DNA of 64,000 nucleotides, taken from Atlantibacter sp. RC6. GTDB taxonomy: Bacteria; Pseudomonadota; Gammaproteobacteria; Enterobacterales; Enterobacteriaceae. Below, one piece after another: positions 8,800-16,588 of the stretch (position 1 is its first letter; each line of letters opens with the position of its first letter). The notes under the pieces are model-generated. The model was not told the origin of the DNA and searched no databases. It saw only the letters and a program-made list of their open reading frames with translations. The position numbers were made by a program, and so were the translations under genes. The DNA is taken from contig NZ_JACHZE010000008.1 of NCBI RefSeq assembly GCF_014193285.1, positions 1 through 64,000 of the forward strand. Reading direction: 5' to 3'.

Positions 8800-10179
8800 T
8801 TATTTCAGCAGACGCACCTTACAGGACTTGCCTTTGATTTTCCCCTGCTGAAGCTGCTTCCAGGCATGACGCGCCACCGACTGGCGCACCGCCACGTAAG
8901 CGTGCATCGGATGCATATCGATTTTGCCGATGTCCGCGCCATCCAGCCCCATGTCACCGGTCAGCGCGCCGAGAATATCCCCCGGCCGCATTTTGGCTTT
9001 TTTACCGCCGTCGATGCACAGCGTCGCCATTTCCGGCTCCAGTGGCTTCACATTATTGCTGATAACGGGCTCGCGCCAGTCCAGCGACAGGCCCAGCATT
9101 TCAGACAGTATCGTCGCGCGCTGCGCCTCTTCCGGGGCGCACAGGCTGACCGCCAGCCCACTCTGCCCGGCGCGCGCGGTGCGGCCAATGCGGTGGACGT
9201 GGACTTCCGGGTCCCAGGAGAGTTCGTAATTGATCACCATCTCCAGCGATTTGATATCCAGCCCACGGGCGGCGACATCGGTGGCGACCAACACCCGGCT
9301 GCTGCCGTTGGCGAAACGCACCAAAGTTTGATCGCGGTCGCGCTGTTCCATATCGCCATGCAGCGCCAGCGCGCTCTGGCTGTGCTCATTCAGCGCGTCA
9401 CACACCTCCTGGCAATCTTTTTTGGTGTTGCAGAACACCACACAGGAGGCCGGTTGATGCTTGCTGAGCAGGCTCAACAGCAGCGGGATTTTCTGACGGC
9501 GTGAGGCTTCGTAAAACTGCTGCTCGACGGCGGGCAGTTCGTCGACGCTGTCGATTTCAATATGTTCGGCGTTGCGCTGCACGCGGCTGCTGATGGCGGC
9601 GATAGAGTCCGGCCAGGTGGCGGAAAACAGCAGCGTCTGGCGCTGCGCCGGCGCATGGCGGATCACATCGTCGATGGCGTCGCTAAAGCCCATATCGAGC
9701 ATCCGATCGGCCTCATCCAGCACCAGGGTTTTGAGCGCTTCCAGCGACACGGTGCCCTTGTCCAGATGATCGAGCAAACGCCCCGGCGTGGCGACGATGA
9801 TATGCGGAGCATGTTGTAACGAATCGCGCTGCGCGCCGAACGGCTGGCCACCGCACAGGGTCAGCACTTTGATATTCGGCAGATAGCGCGCCAGGCGGCG
9901 CAGCTCTTTAGCCACTTGATCCGCCAGCTCGCGCGTCGGGCACAATACCAGCGATTGGGTAATAAACTGGCTGGCGTCGATATGCTGGAGCAGACCCAGG
10001 CCAAACGCCGCCGTCTTGCCGCTGCCGGTTTTCGCCTGCGCACGCACGTCTTTTCCCGCGAGAATGGCCGGTAATGCCGCCGCCTGGACCGGGGTCATGG
10101 TGTGGTAGCCCAGCTCGTTAAGGTTAGCGAGCAGTTCGGCAGGCAAAGCGTTTAAAGTTGAAAAGGCAGTCACGGTCAT
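8800..10179 (-). CDS. dbpA: ATP-dependent 23S rRNA helicase DbpA
   Basis: A 459-residue DEAD-box helicase that acts in large ribosomal subunit assembly by binding hairpin 92 of 23S rRNA. Motifs in order: TPVQ (Q motif, about 29), Walker A GSGKT (52-56), PTREL (81-85), TPGRL (131-135), DEAD (155-158), SATW, and the C-lobe HRIGRTAR motif. The last ~75 residues form the DbpA RNA-binding domain, ending in GKSCKVRLL. Length and motifs are normal. The gene is convergent with ydbK. Confidence 0.96.
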   Translation of the reverse strand: MTVTAFSTLNALPAELLANLNELGYHTMTPVQAAALPAILAGKDVRAQAKTGSGKTAAFGLGLLQHIDASQFITQSLVLCPTRELADQVAKELRRLARYLPNIKVLTLCGGQPFGAQRDSLQHAPHIIVATPGRLLDHLDKGTVSLEALKTLVLDEADRMLDMGFSDAIDDVIRHAPAQRQTLLFSATWPDSIAAISSRVQRNAEHIEIDSVDELPAVEQQFYEASRRQKIPLLLSLLSKHQPASCVVFCNTKKDCQEVCDALNEHSQSALALHGDMEQRDRDQTLVRFANGSSRVLVATDVAARGLDIKSLEMVINYELSWDPEVHVHRIGRTARAGQSGLAVSLCAPEEAQRATILSEMLGLSLDWREPVISNNVKPLEPEMATLCIDGGKKAKMRPGDILGALTGDMGLDGADIGKIDMHPMHAYVAVRQSVARHAWKQLQQGKIKGKSCKVRLLK

Positions 10180-10240
10180 CTCTCTGAATTCAAGCGGGCC
10201 GTTATGCTAGCAGATTCGCGCGGCGCGGTCATTTGGCCGT

Positions 10241-10271
10241 CAAAAACAATCAGGCCCGATAATCGGGCCTG
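10241..10271 (-). terminator. Intrinsic terminator after the 65-residue ORF
   Basis: A 10-bp stem CAGGCCCGAT/ATCGGGCCTG (10251-10271) is followed on the minus strand by ATTGTTTTTG. It lies 4 bp beyond the stop of the small gene at 10276 and upstream of dbpA, separating the two transcripts. Confidence 0.85.
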
Positions 10272-10275
10272 ACGG

Positions 10276-10473
10276 TTATTGCGCGTTAAACGGGTCTTTT
10301 TCATCGTCTTCGCTGTCGTCGCGCTTGCGGGGGATTTCTCCCTGCTTATTGGGCGCGTCTTTCACCTGAAGCTCATCCTCTTCATAAGCATTTCCCGCAT
10401 TCGGCGCAACTTCAGGCAGCCCTTTGCTCACTTCACCTTCTTTATTGCGTTCATAGTTGGTTTTATCTGACAT
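10276..10473 (-). CDS. Small highly charged protein of unknown function
   Basis: A 65-residue, very hydrophilic protein rich in Asp, Glu, Lys and Asn, ending in DDSEDDEKDPFNAQ. It has no signal peptide, membrane segment or Cys, and is probably disordered. I do not recognise a family. The reading frame is supported by a strong ribosome site (GGGAGGAAG before the ATG at 10473) and by a clear terminator right after the stop. An upstream in-frame ATG at 10527 has no good ribosome site. It marks the core-genome side of the accessory island. Confidence 0.7.
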   Translation of the reverse strand: MSDKTNYERNKEGEVSKGLPEVAPNAGNAYEEDELQVKDAPNKQGEIPRKRDDSEDDEKDPFNAQ

Positions 10474-10577
10474 GGCTTCCTCCCGTTGATGTCGTTTATC
10501 AAGTGTAGACGATTTGGGAAAGTACAATTATTCGCAAAGGGCAGCAGACCGTAAAATATCTCACCTGTTATCGGCAT

Positions 10578-10967
10578 CTAATCCATCATAAACTCTTCTC
10601 TTCCATACGGAGATTTATGGATTGTCATTAGCGGAATCTTATCAATGCAGTTTTGGGGAGGCTTGACATTTCTAAGACAGAAGCGGTCTTTCTGAGCTTC
10701 TGAGTGGAAACCACTGCCAATCGAAAAGATAATATAGTTTTCCGATGCGTTTTCAGGGGCATTAACAAACTGATATCGCATCGCAATTGAAGATTTAGTC
10801 TTCTTCCACCACGATATCTTCCCCTTATTAGTGAGTGGTAGATGGTCGACAACAATAACCGCATTTGATTCATATTGTTCGGCATGAATAACATGAACAG
10901 GCCGTAAGATAAAATAAAATATTAGGCTGATAATCACCACACCCGTTATTGAATATAGTTTTTTCAT
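10578..10967 (-). CDS. DUF943-family membrane protein, shortened C-terminus
   Basis: 129 residues from the ATG at 10967 (MKKLYSITG). One N-terminal membrane segment (about residues 5-22) is followed by the DUF943 pattern: RPV, a basic stretch with KGKISWW, then FSIGSGF and DRFC...NCI. DUF943 proteins are enterobacterial, of unknown function, and often lie beside toxin/immunity genes, as here. From memory of the family, most members run some 15-25 residues further; this one stops after REEFMMD at the island edge, so it may be truncated. An earlier ATG at 11036 is less likely because it would precede the membrane anchor. Confidence 0.72.
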   Translation of the reverse strand: MKKLYSITGVVIISLIFYFILRPVHVIHAEQYESNAVIVVDHLPLTNKGKISWWKKTKSSIAMRYQFVNAPENASENYIIFSIGSGFHSEAQKDRFCLRNVKPPQNCIDKIPLMTIHKSPYGREEFMMD

Positions 10968-11159
10968 CACATATCGCCAAAAGTTATTATACTGGCACTT
11001 ATATGTGTTATAAGTCACCATTATGTATGTCATCAATACAACGCCTTGTTAAACTGAATGACATCATAATAGTGCCACGTTCTAAATAGATGCGCCGCAA
11101 TACAATATATGCTAAAGGAATAATCATGAATTGTTTCTGCATTGTTTATAGGATTGCAG

Positions 11160-11190
11160 GTAGAAGAGAAAGGGCATGTTTGCCCCTTTC
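11160..11190 (-). terminator. Probable terminator downstream of the immunity gene
   Basis: On the minus strand a stem GAAAGGGGC/GCCCTTTC with one bulged base is followed by TCTTCTA. It starts 5 bp after the stop of the SUKH gene and would separate the toxin/immunity pair from the DUF943 gene. Confidence 0.6.
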
Positions 11191-11194
11191 CCAT

Positions 11195-11695
11195 TTAAGC
11201 TACTGTACTTAATATCGCAGACAGGAAATCAGTGAATTTATAGAATGAACCAAATACAGTTTCTGTACCTACATTATCTCTAATTTCAAATAAATTTGTT
11301 TTGATGTCATAAGTAAAAATAGATATACTGTCATTACCTATAACTAATCTTTCTGCTAAGTCAGGGTTAATGAAATCGTCGTTATCCCTATAGAAATCAT
11401 TCATTACGAACAAGTTTTTTACTAATGGTTCTGGTATGGATAAACTGAATAAAATTAGTCCATTAAATTCAAAACCATCCATTGTTTTTAAGAACGTAAC
11501 ATACTCAGGCTGATTTACGAATAATAAGCAAACTTCATCTCCTAGCTTTTCAAGCATTGGACTAATATCCAATGTTGATTTTCGCTTAGTAATACTCTCA
11601 ATGTACTGATCTGTTATAGGCTTTTCTATTGGATATCCCCAATTATCCATCTTGCTTTTTAAATCAATCAGGATTTCACTAATGTTATTGCTCAT
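11195..11695 (-). CDS. SMI1/KNR4 (SUKH)-family putative immunity protein
   Basis: 166 residues, cytoplasmic and acidic. The pattern fits SUKH-fold immunity proteins: an N-terminal helical part, LKTMDGFEFNGLILFSL in the middle, RLVIGNDSISIFTYD and then FEIRDNVG. It also ends in helical FTDFLSAIL. It resembles the YrhA-type members by memory only. The gene begins 15 nt after the stop of the HNH effector on the same strand, the classic effector-immunity order, so it probably neutralises that nuclease. Base composition is AT-rich like the effector gene and unlike the core genes around it, consistent with transfer. Confidence 0.75.
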   Translation of the reverse strand: MSNNISEILIDLKSKMDNWGYPIEKPITDQYIESITKRKSTLDISPMLEKLGDEVCLLFVNQPEYVTFLKTMDGFEFNGLILFSLSIPEPLVKNLFVMNDFYRDNDDFINPDLAERLVIGNDSISIFTYDIKTNLFEIRDNVGTETVFGSFYKFTDFLSAILSTVA

Positions 11696-11710
11696 TTTAA
11701 TTCCTAATAA

Positions 11711-12856
11711 TCAATTAAGCGGATAAATTGAACCAGTTGGCATAGCCCATGGAATTATCTTACTCTCACCTGCTATCATACCCCTTGTTGCGGATGATTG
11801 CATATTGGTAAGCACTTTATGAAACGGTTCATTTTGAATCAATAATAGATTATCAAAAGTATTAGTACCGCTATCATCTAACGATAACTTGTGGTGAACG
11901 CTCCAACCGCCAGGAACACTACCTTCTGACATACGCAATAAATCGGATGGATTAAACTTGTTTGTAGCTTCCGGCGTACCAGAAATATCTTTAAGGAAAC
12001 TCCTCCTAATAGAACTATTAAATTCTTGTCTTAATGCTGCTGCTTCGGCAGGATCACGCTTGATATAGTTAATTTGCTTGATTTCCATTCCATCAAGCAA
12101 CTTAGTTTCACCTCTCAGCTTTCCTAAGTAACTATTCATCTCTTCATATAGATTATCATTCGGTCTTTTAGCTAACAGGATAGAAGCCGCTACTATCGCA
12201 GTGCCTGCTGTTTTTTCATTTAAAACTTGGTCATAGCCTTGTACAGCTTCACCACCTAATTGTTCTGCAGTTTTCCTGAAATCTTCAATATTACCGTTAT
12301 ATACGCCACCAGCAGCTAACAGACGTCCTGCTGCTTTGTTATTGATTGTTTTAGCGGCTTGAGGGTGTTGTATCGGGGCATCTGATGAATGAATCTTTTG
12401 TGTTGGCGCTGGTTTTCTTCCTTGATGGTCATCTAAGCACTTTCGGTAGGCATTCCTAACTTCCATTTCAAACCATTCATGCCAATGCTGCATAAAACAA
12501 TCATAGATAAGATCGCCATTTTCATCAAAATAAAATGGATGCTTAAAGTAATCCCATTGTTCAGATTCATCTATACCGATAAACCAACCAGTATCTAAAT
12601 TATGCTGGGTATGATCATAAACGCCGTCATACATACCGTTACGCTTGCGATCATACTTAGCGGAAAAAGGGTTTATAAAGCCGCTTTTCCTTTTTGGCAT
12701 ATGGTGAAGGCTATCGTGTGAATAATTGTCAGAATCAAGATCGTAGTAAATTCTAGCTCTTTCAAAGGCTAATTCTGGCCTTAGTATGTATTGAAAATCT
12801 TCAGGGCTAAGCTCTCTTGCTGCATCCCATATCATTAATAATCTGAAATCGCTCAT
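11711..12856 (-). CDS. Putative polymorphic-toxin effector with C-terminal HNH nuclease
   Basis: A 381-residue protein. The C-terminal ~70 residues carry an HNH/LHH-like nuclease signature: WSVHHK (His321-322), NTFDNLLLI (Asn336) and FHKVL (His346). A middle region (about 165-235) has a small-residue, helix-rich linker with EKTAGTAIVAASILLAK. The N-terminal ~160 residues contain many Trp, Tyr and His and match nothing I recognise; it may be a delivery or adaptor domain. There is no signal peptide, PAAR, Rhs or VgrG sequence, so delivery (for example by a type VI system encoded elsewhere) is inference. A SUKH protein follows 15 nt downstream. The DNA is AT-rich. Confidence 0.75.
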   Translation of the reverse strand: MSDFRLLMIWDAARELSPEDFQYILRPELAFERARIYYDLDSDNYSHDSLHHMPKRKSGFINPFSAKYDRKRNGMYDGVYDHTQHNLDTGWFIGIDESEQWDYFKHPFYFDENGDLIYDCFMQHWHEWFEMEVRNAYRKCLDDHQGRKPAPTQKIHSSDAPIQHPQAAKTINNKAAGRLLAAGGVYNGNIEDFRKTAEQLGGEAVQGYDQVLNEKTAGTAIVAASILLAKRPNDNLYEEMNSYLGKLRGETKLLDGMEIKQINYIKRDPAEAAALRQEFNSSIRRSFLKDISGTPEATNKFNPSDLLRMSEGSVPGGWSVHHKLSLDDSGTNTFDNLLLIQNEPFHKVLTNMQSSATRGMIAGESKIIPWAMPTGSIYPLN

Positions 12857-13017
12857 GTATTACCCTCACAATGTCAATGGGTATATTAGCATTGCTTGCT
12901 ATATGGTCAATCATTTAGATTATGAATTAATACGCCTTAAAATATTTCACAAGCTGGGAGTAAAAATAGGTGGAAAGGCGTAAAGGAACGATTGAGAAGT
13001 AAAAGAACAACCCAACT

Positions 13018-13215
13018 TTATGTATGGCGTGTTTTCTTAACATTGGCACTAAAAGGTTTTGCCAGCCCATGTTTACCTCCGGAGAATGGATTGACGGTCT
13101 CTATAAAATGGTCAATCTTATTCAACGGTTGCCACATTGAACGACACTGATGATTGCGCGTTATCGTGTCGTGAAGCGCCTGCCAGATAATATTTTTCAT
13201 TCTGTTTTCGCGCAC
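13018..13215 (-). CDS. Doubtful small ORF between effector gene and lipoprotein
   Basis: A 65-residue open frame (or 60 residues from a second Met at 13200) that begins inside the end of the lipoprotein gene. It is basic, has no recognised motif, and lacks a strong ribosome site. The rest of 12857-13196 has no better frame; it is AT-rich near the effector gene and presumably holds that gene's promoter. The ORF may be a gene remnant or chance. Confidence 0.25.
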   Translation of the reverse strand: MRENRMKNIIWQALHDTITRNHQCRSMWQPLNKIDHFIETVNPFSGGKHGLAKPFSANVKKTRHT

Positions 13216-13502
13216 TTTAACGCGCTGCCCGTGCCGCCGCGTTCATCGAGCGTTTGCAATACCACCGAATCCGCGCCCAGTTTTAAGGCCTCCATTTGCA
13301 GATCGTTTTTCACCTGCTGCTGGTATTCCGCCATATCCAGGAAAGCCATTGGATTACGGTGTGACACCACGTTGCCGACGAACTGGCACTGCGCGGAGAA
13401 TGCACTGTTCCCTTTGATAATGCCGACCTGGTCCGCCTGCGGGTTGACCGTTGCGCATCCGGCAAGGCTAATGAATCCAAGCGCTGCGAATAATTTTTTC
13501 AT
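13197..13502 (-). CDS. DUF4156-like small lipoprotein
   Basis: 101 residues with a short signal sequence and lipobox LAGC at about Cys15, so an envelope lipoprotein. The mature part includes NSAFSAQCQFVGNV and LGADSVVLQTL, the pattern of small DUF4156-type lipoproteins of unknown function (family by memory). Two Cys in the mature part could form a disulfide. The ribosome site AGAGGTGAC precedes two adjacent ATGs (13505 and 13502); either may be used. GC content returns to the core value here, so this marks the right edge of the AT-rich island. Confidence 0.75.
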   Translation of the reverse strand: MKKLFAALGFISLAGCATVNPQADQVGIIKGNSAFSAQCQFVGNVVSHRNPMAFLDMAEYQQQVKNDLQMEALKLGADSVVLQTLDERGGTGSALKCAKTE

Positions 13503-13632
13503 CATGTCACCTCTGATTGATTTGCGCGCAGCATAATTTATAAACGGCGTGAATACTTAAACGAAGGGTAACAGGGAAAGAAATATCCGAATGGCGCGCA
13601 AAAGCTGCGCGCCCTGCGCGAATCATCGCGCG

Positions 13633-13959
13633 TTATGCCGCCATGCTTCTGCATGCCTCGGCGCACTGGCGGCAGGCCTGTGCGCACTGCTGGCAGTGTT
13701 CGTGCTGATGCTGACCGCACTCCCCGGCGCAGGCCTGGCATACTTCAGCGCATACCTGGCAAAGCTGGCGCGCATGCTTGCTTTCGAGGGTCATAAACTG
13801 CGCGGCCAGGCGGCAAATCGCCGCGCATTGCATATCAAGACCAATACAGCCGCGCATCATGTCGATATCGGGCTCCTGAAGGCAGGACGCGGCGCAGTGG
13901 TCGCAGGCTTCAGCGCATTGGTAACAGGCGTTGATACAGGCTTTCAGATCGTGTTGCAT
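13633..13959 (-). CDS. Cys-rich four-helix copper-storage protein (Csp/DUF326)
   Basis: 108 residues with 19 Cys spaced as CxxxC and CxxC along four predicted helices (for example Cys8, 12, 15, 19, 22 and 26), plus His-rich GQHQHEHC. This is the pattern of the Csp3 / DUF326 four-helix bundles that hold many Cu(I) ions inside the bundle. There is no signal peptide, so it is probably cytosolic (Csp3-like), acting as a copper store or buffer. The ribosome site AGGAGA precedes the ATG. I saw no clear CueR-type operator upstream. Confidence 0.88.
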   Translation of the reverse strand: MQHDLKACINACYQCAEACDHCAASCLQEPDIDMMRGCIGLDMQCAAICRLAAQFMTLESKHARQLCQVCAEVCQACAGECGQHQHEHCQQCAQACRQCAEACRSMAA

Positions 13960-14101
13960 GCTTCTCTCCTGTTATTGTTTAGGGACTGTTAAGTCTGCAC
14001 ATATTCTGCGGTTGTGCCAGGCGCAACGCGAAATCCTGCTGGCAATCGTCGCCGTAATCCGTACCATACACGCCACGCAACGCTATGCTAACGAAGCAAC
14101 G

Positions 14102-14122
14102 GATACGGACGCGCTCCGTATC
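14102..14122 (+). other. Perfect 8-bp hairpin in the ttcA leader
   Basis: GATACGGA (14102-14109) and TCCGTATC (14115-14122) form a stem with a 5-nt loop, ending 28 bp before the ttcA ATG. There is no following T run, so it is not a terminator. It may shape the leader mRNA or bind a regulator. Confidence 0.65.
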
Positions 14123-14150
14123 GTCCCTGAATCAACCGGTCACGCCAACT

Positions 14151-15086
14151 ATGCAAGATAACCAGCAGATTGATAAAAAAACGCAATACAATTTGAACAA
14201 ACTCCAGAAGCGCCTGCGCCGCAACGTCGGCGAAGCCATTGCCGATTTCAATATGATTGAAGATGGCGACCGGATTATGGTTTGCCTGTCGGGCGGCAAA
14301 GACAGTTACACCATGCTGGAGATTTTGCGCAATCTGCAACAAAGCGCGCCGATTAGCTTCAGCCTGGTGGCGGTTAACCTCGACCAGAAGCAGCCGGGTT
14401 TCCCGGAGCATGTGCTGCCGGAATATCTGGAAAGCATCGGCGTTGAGTACAAAATCGTTGAAGAAAACACCTACGGGATCGTGAAAGATAAAATCCCGGA
14501 GGGCAAAACCACTTGCTCGCTCTGCTCCCGCTTGCGCCGCGGTATTTTGTACCGCACCGCCACGGAACTCGGCGCCACTAAAATCGCGCTGGGCCATCAC
14601 CGTGACGACATCCTGCAAACCCTGTTCCTGAATATGTTCTACGGCGGAAAGATGAAAGGCATGCCGCCGAAGCTGATGAGCGATGATGGTAAGCATATCG
14701 TGATCCGTCCGCTGGCCTACTGCCGCGAAAAAGACATCGAGCGTTTTGCCGAAGCGAAAGCGTATCCGATTATTCCGTGCAACCTGTGCGGCTCGCAGCC
14801 TAATCTTCAGCGCCAGGTGATCGCCGATATGCTGCGCGACTGGGATAAACGCTATCCGGGGCGCATTGAGACCATGTTCAGCGCCATGCAAAACGTGGTG
14901 CCGTCGCATCTGAGCGATACCAGCCTGTTTGATTTTAAAGCCATCACCCACGGCAGTGACGTGGTGGACGGCGGCGATCTGGCGTTTGACCGCGATGAAA
15001 TTCCGATGCAGCCGGTGGGCTGGCAGCCGGATGAGGATGAACAGTTGGCGATCAGTAACCGACTGGATATCGTCGAAGTGAAATAA
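14151..15086 (+). CDS. ttcA: tRNA 2-thiocytidine biosynthesis protein TtcA
   Basis: 311 residues from the ATG at 14151, which matches the E. coli start; an upstream in-frame ATG at 14085 would add an unlikely extension crossing the leader hairpin. TtcA thiolates cytidine 32 of certain tRNAs using ATP and an Fe-S cluster. The PP-loop SGGKDS is at residues 47-52. CxxC pairs at Cys122/125 and Cys210/213 are candidate cluster ligands. In K-12 the Rac prophage is inserted at this gene; here it is intact with no prophage. The ribosome site is weak. Confidence 0.95.
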   Translation: MQDNQQIDKKTQYNLNKLQKRLRRNVGEAIADFNMIEDGDRIMVCLSGGKDSYTMLEILRNLQQSAPISFSLVAVNLDQKQPGFPEHVLPEYLESIGVEYKIVEENTYGIVKDKIPEGKTTCSLCSRLRRGILYRTATELGATKIALGHHRDDILQTLFLNMFYGGKMKGMPPKLMSDDGKHIVIRPLAYCREKDIERFAEAKAYPIIPCNLCGSQPNLQRQVIADMLRDWDKRYPGRIETMFSAMQNVVPSHLSDTSLFDFKAITHGSDVVDGGDLAFDRDEIPMQPVGWQPDEDEQLAISNRLDIVEVK

Positions 15087-15092
15087 GCGAAG

Positions 15093-15117
15093 CGCCCTCT
15101 CACGAGGGCGTTTTTTT
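15093..15117 (+). terminator. ttcA intrinsic terminator
   Basis: Stem CGCCCTC/GAGGGCG with loop TCAC, followed by seven T residues. The T tract overlaps the stop codon of the small minus-strand ORF at 15116. Confidence 0.93.
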
Positions 15118-15247
15118 ATCGCTGCGGCGGCGCGGCCATGATTGGCCCCGGATCGGGCGTGGGTTCAGGAATCGGCTGAGGGTGTGGAATCGGCTCCGGG
15201 ATCGGAACAGGATCGGTGGGAACCGGGTCGCTCATGGTGGTGATCAT
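15116..15247 (-). CDS. Proline-rich small protein candidate
   Basis: A 43-residue frame with about 40% proline in the centre, arranged as irregular repeats of P-x-P, P-E-P-I and P-D-P. There is no signal peptide or membrane segment. It is supported by a strong ribosome site (GGAGGT 5 nt before the ATG at 15247); a second ATG lies 3 nt upstream. The stop codon sits in the ttcA terminator T tract. The frame lies between that terminator and the terminator of FnrS on the same strand. I do not recognise a family; conservation between species would decide whether it is real. Confidence 0.55.
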   Translation of the reverse strand: MITTMSDPVPTDPVPIPEPIPHPQPIPEPTPDPGPIMAAPPQR

Positions 15248-15303
15248 CATTACCTCCGGAAGTGGCTGTACTCCTTAAGCGTAGAAGCCCCTTTCCGGCT
15301 GGC

Positions 15304-15427
15304 AAAAAAAAAGCCGACTGATTAGAGTCGGCGTCGTACGAATTAAATTGTGCTATGCAGTAATTCAAAAAAGGAAGTAAGACAATATGGAGCGCAACGC
15401 CCATCGCTTGACGTTGCATTCACCTGC
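15304..15427 (-). ncRNA. fnrS: FnrS anaerobic small regulatory RNA
   Basis: A minus-strand RNA of about 124 nt that matches E. coli FnrS as I remember it: 5' end GCAGGTGAATGCAACGTC, internal CTTCCTTTTTTGAATTACTG, and a terminator stem GCCGACT/AGTCGGC with a run of nine T. FnrS is an Hfq-dependent RNA made without oxygen; it represses mRNAs for aerobic-metabolism proteins, such as sodB. It sits beside zntB and upstream of ttcA/dbpA, as in E. coli. An FNR box is centred about 42 bp upstream. The fnr gene is not in this window. Confidence 0.93.
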
Positions 15428-15462
15428 AAGAGAGAGTTTGCCCGCAGTAGCCGCTTTTTTTA

Positions 15463-15476
15463 TTGACTTCGCTCAA
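15463..15476 (-). promoter_or_regulatory. FNR box upstream of fnrS
   Basis: TTGAGCGAAGTCAA on the minus strand fits the FNR consensus TTGAT-N4-ATCAA with one mismatch per half-site. Its centre is about 42 bp upstream of the inferred FnrS 5' end, the class II activator position, consistent with anaerobic activation by FNR. Confidence 0.85.
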
Positions 15477-15522
15477 TAAGAAACGCTTTAAAAGGTTCCA
15501 ATATTGTTAAAAATGTGAATTT

Positions 15523-16506
15523 TTACAGCCATTTACTGCGATGCAACCACCAGGTAACACCGCCAATCAGCACCACTAACATCAGGCAAAACAGGCTAAA
15601 ACCCATACGCCATTCACCGCCGGGAATCCCCCCCAGGTTTACGCCGAACAAACCGGTTAAAAAGGTGCTGGGTAAAAACACCATCGCCATCAGCGACATG
15701 GTATAAGTCCGGCGCGCCAGTGATTCCTGCATCACCTGGGCGATTTCATCAGCCATGATAGCGGTACGCGAAATACAGGCGTCGATTTCATCCAACCCAC
15801 GCCCCAGCCGGTCCGCGATGTCCTGCATTCTGCGACGATGATCGTCGGTCATCCATGGCAAACGTTCGCTGGCGAGCCGCGCGTAGACATCACGCTGCGG
15901 TGCCATATAGCGGCGCATCACAATCAGCTGTTTGCGTAACAGCGCCAGAAAACCGCGCGGCGGGATCTGCTGATCGAGCAGATTATCTTCCAGATCGATG
16001 ATTTTATCGTGCAGTTCTTCAATAAATTCGCTGGCGTGATCGGTTAGCGCATCGCAGACATCCACCAGCCAGCTCCCCCCGTCCGTCGGCCCGGTGCCGT
16101 CGTTGAGATCCTGAATCACGTCATCCAGCGCCAGCACTTTGCGCTGGCGCGTAGAGACAATCAGCCGCTCATCCATATACAGGCGCATCGCCACCAGCTG
16201 ATCCGGGCGCTCGTCAGTGCTGCCATTAATGCAGCGCAACGTGATCAGGGTACCGTCACCCAACCGGGTCACGCGCGGACGGGTGCTTTCCCCTGCCAGG
16301 GCGTCGCGCACGGTATTCGGCAGCAGCGGCGTGGTCGCCAGCCATTGCGCGCTTTCGGGGTGGGTATAGTTGAGATGCAGCCAGCAAGGGTGCTCTTTAT
16401 CAATGATGTCGTCGTTATCCAGCGGTTTGACCCCGCCATTTCCATCCAGTATCCATGCGAATACCGCATCCGGTACATTCAGTTCCGATCCCTTTATCGC
16501 CTGCAC
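15523..16506 (-). CDS. zntB: Zinc transporter ZntB (CorA family)
   Basis: A 327-residue member of the CorA metal-transporter family. A large cytoplasmic domain (about 1-260) is followed by two C-terminal membrane helices (about 265-290 and 300-320). The pore-loop signature is FGVNLGG, the GxN motif of the family. Zinc transport by ZntB in Salmonella and E. coli is established, but its direction has been debated. It is transcribed divergently from a diguanylate cyclase gene; a 9-bp dyad lies in the shared region. Confidence 0.94.
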   Translation of the reverse strand: MQAIKGSELNVPDAVFAWILDGNGGVKPLDNDDIIDKEHPCWLHLNYTHPESAQWLATTPLLPNTVRDALAGESTRPRVTRLGDGTLITLRCINGSTDERPDQLVAMRLYMDERLIVSTRQRKVLALDDVIQDLNDGTGPTDGGSWLVDVCDALTDHASEFIEELHDKIIDLEDNLLDQQIPPRGFLALLRKQLIVMRRYMAPQRDVYARLASERLPWMTDDHRRRMQDIADRLGRGLDEIDACISRTAIMADEIAQVMQESLARRTYTMSLMAMVFLPSTFLTGLFGVNLGGIPGGEWRMGFSLFCLMLVVLIGGVTWWLHRSKWL

Positions 16507-16588
16507 GTAAGCCTCCTGAGTTGACCGGGCAATGGTGTCAGTCTAGCCTTCTGCCTCCGGCTGGCAAGAGCCTGCCCGGTGTTGTCAT

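Noticed and set aside
8755-9504. 249-residue frame antisense to dbpA
   Set aside because: It overlaps the terminator and the conserved helicase coding sequence, and its composition is that of a shadow frame.
13538-13741. 67-residue frame overlapping the copper-storage gene
   Set aside because: Same DNA in another frame; the Cys-rich frame is clearly the real one.
14088-14951. 287-residue frame antisense to ttcA
   Set aside because: Shadow of a highly conserved gene on the other strand.
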